From DASXAI01 sp963728985 (lineage in GTDB: Bacteria; Actinomycetota; Acidimicrobiia; Acidimicrobiales; Ilumatobacteraceae), in the NCBI GenBank assembly GCA_963728985.1, contig CAVSME010000001.1, forward strand, positions 868,001-932,000: a DNA stretch of 64,000 bases, in the 5' to 3' direction. Below are positions 42,055 through 52,322 of this stretch, in pieces. The notes beneath the pieces were generated by a model. It was not told the origin of the DNA, searched no databases, and worked only from the letters and a program-made list of their open reading frames with translations. Every line of letters starts with the position of its first letter. Positions within the stretch are counted from its first letter, which is position 1. Made by a program: the position numbers and the translations under genes.

Positions 42055-44699
42055 CTAGAGGTCGGCCACTTCGGCCAGGAGAAACGCGGCGATGTCGTCA
42101 GTCGTCATGGCCGTGCCTTGTCGCCGGAGTTCGTGGTAGCGACTGTCGCCCAGGGCCGCGCGTGCATTGGTGATGGCCGCGGAGGTGACGTTCGGGTGCA
42201 GCGCCATTGGTCCGCTCGCCCCGTCGAGGACGGCTATGGCCTCGTGTCGGCCTATCTCTGAGAGGGCGCCGAAGTAGCACCGAGGTGTCTGCCGCACGAG
42301 CAAGCCCTGCCCGGTGCGACGAGCGTGGTCGACGACGTCGCGGATGGCGGCGAGGCCGGTGGCTGGATCGAGTTCTGACTGCAGCGCACCCAACCACATG
42401 CGCGCCAGGCCGTTTCGGTAGCTGTCGCGGGTCTGTGCAGTCAAATCCCGCGCCTCGACCAAGGAGGAGACGCCGCGAACCGGGTCGGGGTCGGCCACAC
42501 CCGCCTGGATCAGACCGCCGGCCATGGCCCTGGGGTTCCCGAGTTCACGGCCGAGAGTGAGCAATCGCAGAGCGAGCGGGTAGTCCGGGGAGCCAGTGAC
42601 AAGGGCGAGTGTGCAGAGGCTCCAGAGGGCCTCCGCGCGGTCGTAATCGAACGGCCGTCCCAGCCGCTCCGTCTCGGCGAGGAGTGCTTCGGCCAATGCA
42701 CGCGCTTCGTCAAGGCGGCCACTGTTTGCGACCGCTCCCGTGAGCCACGTCAACGCCGTCGGACGCAACGGATCGTCCTCGTCAAGGACGGCAAGCACCG
42801 CGTGGATGTCACGTTCGGCCGCGGCCAGCTCGCCGCGCATGTACTTGGCATAGGCCCCGTGGAGTAGCGCAGCGCCCGAAAGCCGATGCTCAGACGAGGC
42901 CGGCAGGGCCAACGCGTCGTCGACCCACCCATAGAATCTCCTGGAGTCGCCTGGTCTGGTTGTACATGAATAGCCCGGCGGCGATCCGCAGAGCAGCATC
43001 CGCGTTCTCGGCATCCACAGCCCATTCGAAGGCGGCACGGACATCGTCGAGCTCGTCGTCGATCACGTCGAGCCACCATCGACTGTCCCGTCCCCGGCAG
43101 CCATCCCACGCCGCCTCAGCGAGCGACGCAAAGTAGTCCGCGTGGCGGGCCCGAAGCTCTGCTGCTTCGCCGTCGGTCAACCGTTGCACCCCGTACTGCC
43201 GCATTGTCTCGAGCATGCGATACGACGTGCGGTCTCGATGGGGGCTGGCCCCGAGAAGCGACTTGGCGACGAGGTCCTCGAGCATGTCGAGGGTTCGAAC
43301 TCGTCATCGGGCCAGGCCACGGCGTGGGCGGCAGCGGCGTCGAAGCTTCCGGCAAAGAGGGACAGCCGGGCGAAGAACGTCTGACACTCGGCTGTGAGCA
43401 GCTCGTAGCTCCAGTCGAGCACACCTTGGAGCGATCCGTGGCGCTCGCCGATGGCGCCGGTCTGGGTCAGGAGCCGGAACCGTTGATCGAGGCGACGCTC
43501 GATTTCCGTCGGCGTCATCGCGACGGTGCGGGCGGCGGCGAGCTCAATGGCTAGGGGCATCCCGTCGAGCCGCCGGCACACCCGGGCGACAACCTCGACG
43601 TCGAAATCGGGCCCGCTCGTGTCGTGCAAGGCGCCGACCCGGTCGGTAAAGAGCTCGGTAGCAGGGCCCCCAACGTCGACGGGCAGCGGCTGCAGGACGA
43701 CGACATGCTCGCCGGGCACGTGCAGGCGTTCCCGGCTCGTCGCCAGCACCACGAGGTCGGGGCCGGCGGCCAGGAGGCATTCGACGAGCTCGGCTGCACC
43801 GCGAAGGAGATGCTCGCAGTTGTCGACGATCAACAGCGCGCGCCATGTCCGCACCACGTTCAAGAGCGCCTCACGAGGCGCGGCGCTGGTGCCACCGGAC
43901 AGACCGATCGTTGCCGTCATCAGCGGTTCCAGGCCGTCGGCCGCGGCGAGCCCGGCGAGCTCGAACATCCACGCGCCGTCGGGGAACTTGTCCACGAGCG
44001 TGGTCCCGATCTCGGTGGCCAGGCGGCTCTTGCCAACCCCTCCCGGGCCGACGAGGGTGACGAGTCGCGCCTCTCGGATTCGATCAGCGACGAGGTCGCA
44101 CTCGGTCGCCCGCCCAACGAAGGAGGTCAGGTGTTGGGGCAACCAGCCGCGGGAGCCGTCCAGGGAGCGCAGCGGCGGGAAGTTGCGCTCAAGGCCTTCG
44201 CCGGTCAGTTGCCAGACGTGCTCGGGCCGAGCCAGGCCGCGCAGCGAATGCGTGCCGAGGTCGGCGACCGCGATGTCAGCGTCGAGCGCGTCGGAGGCCA
44301 ACTCGTAGGCGGACGAGGAGACGAGGACCTGCCCGCCGTGGGCGATCGCCATCAGACGGGCGGTCCGGTTCAGCGCCGGCCCCGACCAGTCCTCGTCGCG
44401 GGGCTCGGCGTCGCCGGCGTGGACGGCCATCCGCACCCGGAGCTGCCCGATTTCACCCCACTCTGCTGCGGTCAGCGACTCTTGTGCAGAAGCGGCGGCG
44501 CTGACCGCGTCAGGAGCCGAGGTGAAGACGGCGCACACGCCGTCACCGGTGTGCTTGAAGACTTGGCCGCGGCCGCCGCGACGGCCCTCATGATCAGGTC
44601 GTCGTGCCTCGCGAGGGCCTCGGGCATGAGAGTTAGGTAGTCCGACCACAGCTTCGTGGAACCTTCGATATCCGTGAACAGGAAGGCACGAGTCCCCAC
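42055..44699 (-). pseudogene. Cyclase-STAND-TPR regulator, broken by three frameshifts
   Basis: Class III cyclase-like domain (AFLFTDIEGSTKLWSDYLTL, VFKHTGDGVCAVF), then a STAND ATPase with TSFVGRATECDLVADRI, Walker A GPGGVGKSRLATEIGTTL, LLIVDNCEHL, and C-terminal TPR-like helices (SRYHELRRQGTAMTTDDIAA). Three indels interrupt the frame: near 44560-44580, between DDLIMRA and QVFKHTG; near 43289-43303, where one A seems missing before LDMLEDLVAKSLLG; and at 42933-42938, where an extra T gives GATTCT in place of GATCT (restores QEIYGWVDDALALP). The third is one of the recurrent events. It diverges from an intact relative at 45050. Confidence 0.78.
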
Positions 44700-45049
44700 G
44701 CTGCGAGCCTAAACCCCGCCCCCGTGTTCCCTCTCCACCCGTCACAGGTCGATGGGCTCCTCCACTGCGGGCTGAGCTTGGCGTCTTTGGCTTCCGCCAG
44801 GAGCTTGCCTGAGAAAACATCGCTTGGCCGCGATTCCTTACAACTTCTCGGGCGAGCCCCCGTCAGCCGGGTGGGTCGTCGCTACTGATCGGTGTCGGCA
44901 GCCACGAACTGCATGAAGCCGTCGGGGCCGCCCTTGAGTCCCGGCCAGAGCTGGCGGACGGTGTCTTCGGGCAGGCCGTAGCGTGCGGACTGCTTCGGCG
45001 GTAGGTGCGTTCAGAGCGCACTGGGTGCTGGCGGGCGTAATGTTCGGGC
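44700..45049. other. Divergent intergenic stretch with a gene fragment
   Basis: Separates two divergent cyclase-STAND genes. On the minus strand, about 44882-45003, an open segment reads ARYGLPEDTVRQLWPGLKGG, then FMQFVAADTDQ and a stop. It looks like the C-terminal end of a lost gene. Promoters for both flanking genes should lie here. Confidence 0.35.
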
Positions 45050-47755
45050 GTGGCGCGGCCGTCGGGGACGGTGACGTTTCTGTTCACTGACATCGAGGGT
45101 TCGACGCGTCGTTGGGAGGTGAATCCCGAGACGATGGGCTCGGAGCTCGCCCTGCATGACGAGGTGTTGCGCTCGGCGATCGAGGCTCGTGGTGGTTGGT
45201 TGTTCAAGCACACGGGGGACGGCGTTTGCGCGGCGTTCGGTTCGGCTGGCGCTGCGATCGAGGCGGCCGTGGAGGCGCAGCGCCGGTTGGGTTTGCCGGT
45301 TCGAATGGGCGTGGTGACCGGGGAGGCCCAGGAGCGTGAGGGCGACTACTTCGGCCCGGTGCTCAACCGGACGGCCCGGGTCATGGCTGCTGGGCATGGA
45401 GGCCAGATCCTGGTGGCGGCGTCCACGGCGTCGTTGTTGGACAGCGTCGAGCTGGTGGATCTGGGTATGCACCGCTTGCGGGACCTCTCTGGCGCAACTC
45501 AGCTGTTTCAGGTACGCGCCGAAGGTGTCGGTGCCGAGTTCCCGCCGTTGCGCACGCTGGATGTGGTGCCTGGCAATCTGCCAGCGCAGGTCACGAGTTT
45601 CGTGGGTCGGGAGACGGAGGTGAAAGAGCTCGGGGACTTCGTTCGCGTTCACCGGTTGGTCACGCTGACCGGGGTCGGTGGCGTGGGCAAGACCCGCTTG
45701 GCGGTTCAGGTGGCGGCCGAGTTGGCCACCGAGTTCCCCGATGGGGCATGGCTGGTGGAGTTGGCTCCCGTCGGCGACTCGGGTTCGGTGCCTGACGTCG
45801 TCGCCTCGGCCTTAGGGGTGACGCATCAGGGCGGATTGACCGCGACCGACGCGGTGGTCCAGGCGCTGTCGGGTCGCCGGTTGCTGATCGTGCTGGATAA
45901 CTGTGAACACGTGTTGAGCGCGGCAGGCGATCTGGTGGTGGCGATCTTGACCCGCGCCGCCTCGGTGACGATCCTCGCGACTTCGCGTGAGGGTCTACGG
46001 GTGCCCGCCGAACAGTTGTGGCCGGTCCCGCCGCTCGACGTCGACGGCGGTGTCAGCTCCGGCTCCGTGGAGTTGTTCGTCGAGCGCGCCCGGGAGGTGA
46101 AGCCGGGATTCGTGCCGGGCGGGGCAGGTGAGTTTCGCGCGGTGGTAGAGATCTGCCAGCGCGTGGACGGGATCGCGTTGGCGATCGAGCTGGCGGCGGC
46201 GCGGATGGTGTCGATGAGTCCTCAGGACGTGTGCGACCGTCTCGATGAACGGTTCCGTCTGCTCTCGGGGCCACGGCGCGGCTTGGAACGTCATCAGACG
46301 TTGCGCAACACGGTGGGATGGTCCTACGACCTCCTCGATGACGAGGAGCGAACGGTGTTGGGCTGCTGTTCGGTATTTGCGGGCGGGTTCGATCTGGCCG
46401 CGGCCACACAGATCTGCACGAACGCCGCGGACGAGTACGCCGTGATCGACCAGATGGACTCGTTGGTGCGCAAGTCTTTGGTCACCGCCGAATCGATCGC
46501 CGGCCGTGTCCGCTATGGACTGTTGGAGACGATTCGTCAGTTCGCCGAAGAGCAGTTCGCTGCTGCGGGCTCGATCGACGCGCTGCGACACCGTCACGCC
46601 CGCTACTACGCCGACCGGCTTCTCCACCACTGGCAGCTGTGGGACGGGCCGAGTCAACGCGTGGCCATCGATTGGGTGGACGTCGAGCTCGCCAACCTGC
46701 GCGCCGGGTTTCGCTGGGCCGCCGATAACGGCGAGGTCGACACGGCGGCCGACATCGCCGCGCACACCTCCCGACTCGCGTTCGCGCTCCAGCGATACGA
46801 GCCCGTCAAATGGGCGGAAGAAATCCTCGAGGTGGCCGCCGCGCGAGGTATTCGCCAGCTGTCGCGTTTGTACAGTGCCGCCGGTCTCTGCACGTTCCTG
46901 GGCCGCCCGGAGGACGCGCTCGGCTATATCCGAGCCGGCCTCGTCCTCGAAGCCGACCCGAAGGATGACGCCTTTGAGCCGGGTTGGACCGCCTTTATGG
47001 AAGGTACCGCGCACGTATTCGCCGGTCGGATCGACCGTTACATCGACGTATGTGCGCGTCTGGCTGGCGAAGCTGGACATCGGCGAACGTTGGGCCTCGT
47101 CGGATTGACGTGGGCGCTTCCGGCGGTCGGCCGAGCGAGCGAAGCCATGGACATCGCCGATGAAGCGCTCGCCGGCGCACACGACTACGACAACCCGTTC
47201 TGGGTCGCCACGGCCTTGTACGCCTATGAACGGGCTTTCGGTCACGCGGATCCCGCGCGAGCGTTAGACGCCGCTCGTCGAGCAGTCATCTACGCCAGCG
47301 AAAATCACCTTACCTTCGTGGAGTCGATCATCGCCCAGGACGCAGCCTACCTCGAAGCACGCCACGGCGATCCAGTGGAAGCTCTGGCGCTATTCGACAG
47401 GACGATCGAGTCGTGCAACCGATCCGGCGACCACGCCAACATCGCCGCTACGCTCGCCTACCTCGCTGCGGCGATCGAACAGTTCGACCTTCCGCGTGTC
47501 TCAGCCATTCTGTATGGGGCCAGCAGCCAGCAGGCAAGCACCATTTGGGTCATTGACTTCGCCGCTCTGGCGGATCGCGTACAAGCCGCGCTCGGGAACA
47601 TCGAGTTTGACCGTTGCGTCGCCACCGGCGCGATGATGACGGTGCCCGAGGCCGTCCGTTATGCGCATGAGCAGATCGACGGCCTGCGAACGTCGTGTCA
47701 AGCCAATGCCCTCGGCCAACCACAGGCGCCGGATCTCGGCCAATCGCCACATTGA
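45050..47755 (+). CDS. Cyclase-domain STAND ATPase regulator with TPR-like repeats
   Basis: 901 residues, intact. Residues 1-175 are a class III nucleotide-cyclase homology domain with both metal Asp positions (LFTDIEGST and FKHTGDGVCAAF). A STAND NTPase follows from about 180 (TSFVGRETEVKELG, Walker A GVGGVGKTRLAVQV near 207, Walker B LLIVLDNCEHVL near 280, then the winged-helix part). The last 400 residues are helical repeats. Such proteins work as signal-gated switches, some regulating transcription. No DNA-binding domain is seen, so output may be the cyclase domain or protein contacts. The last residues (after about 883) read into the antisense VapC gene, suggesting a recombination joint near 47697. 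Confidence 0.87.
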   Translation: MARPSGTVTFLFTDIEGSTRRWEVNPETMGSELALHDEVLRSAIEARGGWLFKHTGDGVCAAFGSAGAAIEAAVEAQRRLGLPVRMGVVTGEAQEREGDYFGPVLNRTARVMAAGHGGQILVAASTASLLDSVELVDLGMHRLRDLSGATQLFQVRAEGVGAEFPPLRTLDVVPGNLPAQVTSFVGRETEVKELGDFVRVHRLVTLTGVGGVGKTRLAVQVAAELATEFPDGAWLVELAPVGDSGSVPDVVASALGVTHQGGLTATDAVVQALSGRRLLIVLDNCEHVLSAAGDLVVAILTRAASVTILATSREGLRVPAEQLWPVPPLDVDGGVSSGSVELFVERAREVKPGFVPGGAGEFRAVVEICQRVDGIALAIELAAARMVSMSPQDVCDRLDERFRLLSGPRRGLERHQTLRNTVGWSYDLLDDEERTVLGCCSVFAGGFDLAAATQICTNAADEYAVIDQMDSLVRKSLVTAESIAGRVRYGLLETIRQFAEEQFAAAGSIDALRHRHARYYADRLLHHWQLWDGPSQRVAIDWVDVELANLRAGFRWAADNGEVDTAADIAAHTSRLAFALQRYEPVKWAEEILEVAAARGIRQLSRLYSAAGLCTFLGRPEDALGYIRAGLVLEADPKDDAFEPGWTAFMEGTAHVFAGRIDRYIDVCARLAGEAGHRRTLGLVGLTWALPAVGRASEAMDIADEALAGAHDYDNPFWVATALYAYERAFGHADPARALDAARRAVIYASENHLTFVESIIAQDAAYLEARHGDPVEALALFDRTIESCNRSGDHANIAATLAYLAAAIEQFDLPRVSAILYGASSQQASTIWVIDFAALADRVQAALGNIEFDRCVATGAMMTVPEAVRYAHEQIDGLRTSCQANALGQPQAPDLGQSPH

Positions 47756-48069
47756 TCTGCGAGAGCGACGTAGATGGCATCCGCGAAGGTGACGTTCGCT
47801 CGTAGCTGCCACGCGTCGGCGAATAGTCCTCGGACCTGGGTGATGCGCAGCGGCCAGGCCATCAGTTCGCCGATGGCCTGGCCGATCTGCGCGGGCGCGA
47901 CGATCCCGTTGAGGTCCCAACGGCGCAGGACGGCTCCGCACTCCACATAGAACAACTCGGGCACCCACGGCACCGCGTCCGCTGGCAGCAGCGCGCGCAG
48001 TGCGCGGCCTCGGACGGCGTCGGCAGCGAGCTCGACGCCAGCCGAAGCGTCGATGACGACCGGGGTCAC
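47698..48069 (-). CDS. PIN-domain toxin (VapC-like), C-terminus altered
   Basis: 123 residues. PIN residues are present in VVIDASAGVELAAD (Asp), PELFYVECGAVLRRW (Glu) and VTFADAIYVALAD (Asp). The usual final motif (an Asp pair before the last strand) is missing; instead the protein ends DWPRSGACGWPRALA. The last 58 bp overlap the 3' end of the convergent STAND gene. This suggests that a recombination joint cut off the natural C-terminus. GTG start overlaps the antitoxin stop (GTGA at 48069-48066). Activity may be reduced. Confidence 0.75.
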   Translation of the reverse strand: MTPVVIDASAGVELAADAVRGRALRALLPADAVPWVPELFYVECGAVLRRWDLNGIVAPAQIGQAIGELMAWPLRITQVRGLFADAWQLRANVTFADAIYVALADQCGDWPRSGACGWPRALA

Positions 48070-48251
48070 ACCTCGCCGGCGGCGCGCGCCTCGGCGAGGG
48101 TGTCCGCAGCCTTCACGCCCGGATCAACCGGCTCGCCAACCTGGCGGCGATCGAGCCACGCCGCGAACGACTCAGGCGTCACCTCGTCGTCGGGATTGAC
48201 GACGACAAGCGCCGGATCGGCCGGAACGTCGGGGCGGCGAGCCACAACCAC
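48066..48251 (-). CDS. Small antitoxin of a VapBC-like pair
   Basis: 61 residues (VARRPDVPADPALVVVNPDD, then VTPESFAAWLDRRQVGEP and a helix AADTLAEARAAGEV). The acidic, helical tail fits an antitoxin that wraps a PIN toxin, and the stop overlaps the toxin start. A DNA-binding N-terminal fold is not clear, so the family is called from context. It is the second toxin-antitoxin pair in the element. Confidence 0.7.
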   Translation of the reverse strand: MVVARRPDVPADPALVVVNPDDEVTPESFAAWLDRRQVGEPVDPGVKAADTLAEARAAGEV

Positions 48252-48522
48252 ATGGTACTGAGCTCAGTCGCAGCAGCGAGACCCCCGGCAAGCACCACTG
48301 GCGGCAGTCATCGGCGAGCGTTCGGTCGCGGCAGAACCCCCATCAACCCGAAGCGGAGCCGTCGATCGGTCGCGCAGGCGCGGGAGAGCGCTGCCTCGCC
48401 CAACCGGCGATCGAGGACGCGTGCGTCCGGGATCATCCCCGCGGTCCGGACCCGAGGAGGGGGTGTCGGATGTGGCGTTCGAGCGGTCGTTGACCTTGGT
48501 GGCGACGCGACCTCGAGGCGCC

Positions 48523-49488
48523 TCACTGGCCTTGGTCGGCTCGGAGCTTGTAGGACGGATCAATCATGCGCCGGACGCGATAGCCGGTGGGCTGGAAGCC
48601 CAGTCCGAGCCAGAAGGGCCGTGAGAGTGGGTTGGACGACTCGAAGTCGACCGAGACCGTTTCGTAACCGCTCACGTGGGCCCAGTCGAGGACGCGCCGG
48701 ACGAGCGCGTGGCCAATGCCTTGGCCGCGCATGGAGGGATGGCTGGCGGTCGCTCCGATGTATGGCTGGGCGACGGGACACAGCCGTGGTGCCGGGGAGG
48801 TGAACTCCACCGTGACCAGCCCGACATCGCGGCAGTCTCGGCGGGCCAGGAAGTGCATGGCGCCGTCGGCGAGCAGTCGTTCGTGGACGGCGCGGATCTC
48901 GGCGAGCGTGGTCGGTTGCGGGTGGGCGTAGATCGGCGGGGTGGAGCGATACTCGAACTCGACGAGGCTCAGTACGGCGATCGCGTCAAGGTCGTCCGTG
49001 GTGCCGATGCGCACGTCCAGGTTGCCTACCGGTTCGGTGGGCCGAGCCGGCTGGGCGGCGAACACGCTCCCGCCGCCGAAGCCGGCATCGTGGAGCGCGG
49101 CGCCCAGCGGGTGGCTGTCGACGTGGTCGATCGTGAACCGCGATGCACCAGCGTGCAGAAGCACCGGAGCGAGTCGAGCGAAAAGCCCCACGACGACGGC
49201 TGTCGAGTCGACGAGGTCGGGATCGACGGCCAGTCCGTGTGCCGGAACGAACCCCACCGAGTCCGTGGTCCGCCCGCACATCACGCCGACGCATCGACGG
49301 TCGAGGTGAGCGACGAAGCCGACGTAGCCATCTGCGATGAGCTCGTCGAGCAAGAGCCGACACTGTTCAGGGCCGGTGTAGGCAGCGGGCAGCCCGGGTC
49401 GACGGAGACGGGCCCGCGCCTGCTCACGGGCCATAACACTTGCCGCCTGGTCGATGGCGGCGCCGTCCAGCATCTCAACAGCCACCAT
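48523..49488 (-). CDS. GNAT-family N-acetyltransferase, double domain
   Basis: 321 residues from the ATG at 49488 (a GTG at 49509 is possible). The C-terminal GNAT domain has the acetyl-CoA loop ASHPSMRGQGIGHALVRRVL and the final strands YETVSVDFESSNPLSRPFWL and LGFQPTGYRVRR. The N-terminal half (ADGYVGFVAHLDRRCVGVMC) looks like a degenerate second copy. It acetylates an unknown amine, perhaps an antibiotic or metabolite. The gene stands alone as cargo in the element and could give resistance, but this is inference. Confidence 0.82.
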   Translation of the reverse strand: MVAVEMLDGAAIDQAASVMAREQARARLRRPGLPAAYTGPEQCRLLLDELIADGYVGFVAHLDRRCVGVMCGRTTDSVGFVPAHGLAVDPDLVDSTAVVVGLFARLAPVLLHAGASRFTIDHVDSHPLGAALHDAGFGGGSVFAAQPARPTEPVGNLDVRIGTTDDLDAIAVLSLVEFEYRSTPPIYAHPQPTTLAEIRAVHERLLADGAMHFLARRDCRDVGLVTVEFTSPAPRLCPVAQPYIGATASHPSMRGQGIGHALVRRVLDWAHVSGYETVSVDFESSNPLSRPFWLGLGFQPTGYRVRRMIDPSYKLRADQGQ

Positions 49489-49584
49489 CGCCGTACGACC
49501 AGCCCCCACGAGGGCACAACCCTAGCGACACAGTGGGGCACGTCGCCGGGTCGACACCAGCCTCCCCGCAGGGCGACTGAGCGG

Positions 49585-49933
49585 GTGCAACTCCTGTCCG
49601 AACGGGTGTCCGACCTCGAGACGGTGACGACCGACGAGGTCCACGACCCGTCCGCTGCCCGCCTCGCACACGGCAAGGGAGAAGCACACGTAAACCTGCT
49701 CCCGTTGGACGAGGGGCGAGCGATCGGGCCGCACCCGGGCGGCGGTTTCATCGTCTTTGATGGACGCAGGTTCCGGTCGCGACGGCGTCCGCGCCGAGAT
49801 CGGCGCTGGCGACGTGGTGTTGTTCGATCGTGGCGAGCACCACGCCAAAGGCAGCGACACAGCGATGACCGCCGTGATGGTGCAGGTTCGAGACCAAGTC
49901 CCCACCAGTTCGACGTTGGACTCGGCCCCCTAG
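49585..49933 (+). pseudogene. Cupin-domain protein, frameshifted
   Basis: The first part (SDLETVTTDEVHDPSAARLA, then HVNLLPLDEGRAIGPHPGGG) and the last part (VRAEIGAGDVVLFDRGEHHA, then AMTAVMVQVRD) are successive pieces of one small cupin, with the metal-binding His in GEHH and the beta-barrel order intact. They are in different frames; one extra base near 49765-49775, around GACGCAGGTTCCGG, breaks the gene. The length (about 115 codons) fits single-domain cupins. It is adjacent to a GNAT gene and probably decayed cargo. Confidence 0.6.
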
Positions 49934-50321
49934 TCCGCACCGCGCCCGACATCAGTCCGCAAACGCGAGGCCCCGAGAACATGCGCCGGGAACGACCGTC
50001 GATACCTCCAATCTCGCCGGCGTCCAGCGCATGATCAGCTGCCGATCGGGACGACCCCCGCGCCGCGATAGCGGACCTCGAACGCGCCCTCTAACAACAG
50101 AGTCCGGCTCAAACGGTGTCCTCGAAGTGTTGGGCCGCGTCCGATCGTGCGTAGGTTGAGGCTCCCAACATGCTGCTGGGGCCGTAGCGCTCCGACCTCC
50201 GGGTCTCGGCCGGGCCTCGAGGTGCAAGGTGACCACCATTCGGCCCAAACTCTGCCGATCGGTGCCGGTCGATGCTGCGGGAGCGACAATGACGGCTACA
50301 TGAGTGAGGTGGAGGTCGATC
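49934..50321. other. 388-bp stretch with no convincing gene
   Basis: Only low-complexity frames are seen. The 3' end contains a GGAGG ribosome binding site for the gene starting at 50322. Confidence 0.4.
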
Positions 50322-50728
50322 ATGGGCGAGGCAATGAACAGGCGGCTGCTCGGAGCGATGAACGTGCACGACCTCGATGCGTTCGTCGCCTGCTTCGCGC
50401 CTGACTACCGCAGCGAGCAGCCAGCGGAGCGTTCGAAGGCGACGACAAGGTGCGGGAGAACTGGACGAGCGTCTTCTCTGGGGTGCCTGACTTCAATGCC
50501 GAACTCCTCTCGTCCGCGACCACCGGTGACGGGAGCGAGATCGGGGAATGGCGCTGGCGCGGGACTCACACCGACGGGTCGCCCTTTGCCATGCGGGGGG
50601 TCACAGTGATGGGGATCGAGGGTGACCGAATCGCCTGGGGGCGCCTGTACATGGAGGTGGTTGAACGGGACGGGGCGGACATCGACCAGATGGTGCGGGA
50701 GGCGTACCGTCCACCACGCACCGAATGA
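50322..50728 (+). pseudogene. SnoaL/NTF2-like protein, frameshifted
   Basis: The start (ATG at 50322 with GGAGG upstream) reads LGAMNVHDLDAFVACFAPDY, the standard first helix of a SnoaL-like fold. After RSEQPAE the frame changes near 50420-50432, and the rest is found in another frame (VRENWTSVFSGVPDFNAELL, then EIGEWRWRGTHTDGSPFAMR and IDQMVREAY). The distance between the parts is also shorter than usual, so a small deletion may be involved. The function is lost or uncertain. Confidence 0.6.
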
Positions 50729-51001
50729 CGACGGCTGGGCCGCCCGCGTCCCTACCACCGAGCCTGGGCAGCCGCACCCGGATCTGCTCATCTGGGCAGG
50801 ATCTCAGTCCCGCGTCACCGCCCCGATTCGGCATGCGGGGTCACCGGCGGCTGAGCGATATGGCGCGGCAGGACGACGACCAGTCCCGTCGATCTGGGCG
50901 GCCGGCACGGCCGCTCCGGCGCGGGCAGTCTGCTCGGGTTCGCTATGCCCCCTCGGGCCGATTCGTGTCGCTCGTGATCGTCCCCCCACCAGGCGGACGG
51001 C

Positions 51002-52322
51002 TCACCGATCGAAAGCGTTCATCACGTCTCGGCTCGTCCGGGAGGTCCCGAGTCCTTGACGGTCGGCTGTCGCGGCGATGAGCCGCTCAGCCGGGTTGGT
51101 GACCGCACCACGAACTGTCGCGTCGAGCAGCTCGAGCTGAACGGCGACGGCCGCCCGACGAGCGGGCGACACCGTCACATCGAGGTCTTCGAGCAACGCG
51201 CGCAGCCGGCGGGTGACCTGCGCGGACGTCGCACCGAAGCAGCGGGCCTCGTCGAGCCCGAGGCTCAACAGAATCCGCCCACGAGCGCGAGGGAAAGCAG
51301 AATCGCACCTTCCCCGTCTCGTCGCGAAGGGCAGGTGTTGTCAATTGACGTTGCCCGAGCAGGCGCAGCAAGATTTCGATCTGATCGAGGGCCTGCACCG
51401 AGGTGGTGGGATCGTTGATTCCCGGTGACAGCGCTTTGGAGGAGATGTCGGCCAGCAGTCGCAGGGCGAAGGCCGGATCCTGACGCAGTGTGCGTTCATC
51501 GCCGATGGCGACCGATCGTCGCAAGCGTTCGTCGTCGACCGCGCCGCCGCCGTGGATCCGGAACAGCGATCTCTCGGCGACAACAGGGTCTCCGATGGCG
51601 GGGACCAGCTCGATGACGACATCAGCGTCACGTCCCATTCGGACCAGTCCGGCGGCGTCGACACTCTGTAGCACGCCTGGCCGATCACCCTGGAATGCGA
51701 CGAGCCGAGCGGGACCGCTCCATGGGGGCTCGGCGGCGGTGTCCTCGGCGGCGACTGGATCAATCGGGTCGGGGTAGAAGCGCCGTATGGCAGTGGCGCC
51801 GTCGCGGCCGAGTTGCCGAACGACGGCGGCCACCCGCAGACCCTGTGTCGTTGTGCTGATGAGACGAAGGAACATCACCATGCTCAACAGCAGCCACCAC
51901 AACGAAATCGTGATCGAGATGTCCGGCACAAAGTCGGGACGGTTGGCCAACCCGATGGTGCGCAGCACCATCAGCGCGTAGATGAACGTCGCCATGAAGA
52001 CCCCGAGTGAGATCTTCGTCGTCGGGGCACGAAGAAAGCGGCGCAACATGCGCGGCGAAAACTGACTCGAACCGAACTGCACGGCCAGCAACAGGATCGA
52101 GAACACGAAGCCGGTGAACGTGATCATCCCACCCGCCACCGCACCAAGGACCGCAGAGGCGGCACCGGAACCGAACGAGAGCCCGATCCGGAAGTCTGTC
52201 CGCTCATCCAGATCCGGGAGTACGAACCCCATCCCGATCGCCACGGCGACGAACAGCCCGGGTACGATCCACAGGCTGTTGCGGACGTACTCGTAGAGCT
52301 GCCAGCGCAACCGCCAAGACAT
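51002..52322 (-). pseudogene. DUF2254 membrane protein, frameshifted near its C-terminus
   Basis: About 440 residues when joined. From the ATG at 52322 (with GAGGTG upstream), four membrane helices include SLWIVPGLFVAVAIGMGFVL, ITFTGFVFSILLLAVQF and LWWLLLSMVMFLRLISTTTQ. The cytoplasmic domain has LADISSKALSPGINDPTTSV, the diagnostic DUF2254 motif. At 51270-51275 (plus strand AGAATC) the coding strand has GATTCT; removing one T restores WADLLSLGLDEARCFGA and the C-terminal domain ending at 51002. This is the cleanest example of the recurrent event. Function is unknown. Confidence 0.82.

Noticed and set aside
48264..48563. Short frames between the antitoxin and GNAT genes
   Set aside because: Shadow frames with no start signal or recognisable fold.
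48676..50034. 452-codon plus-strand frame antisense to the GNAT gene
   Set aside because: Only its tail (49585 onwards) has cupin similarity; the rest is antisense shadow.
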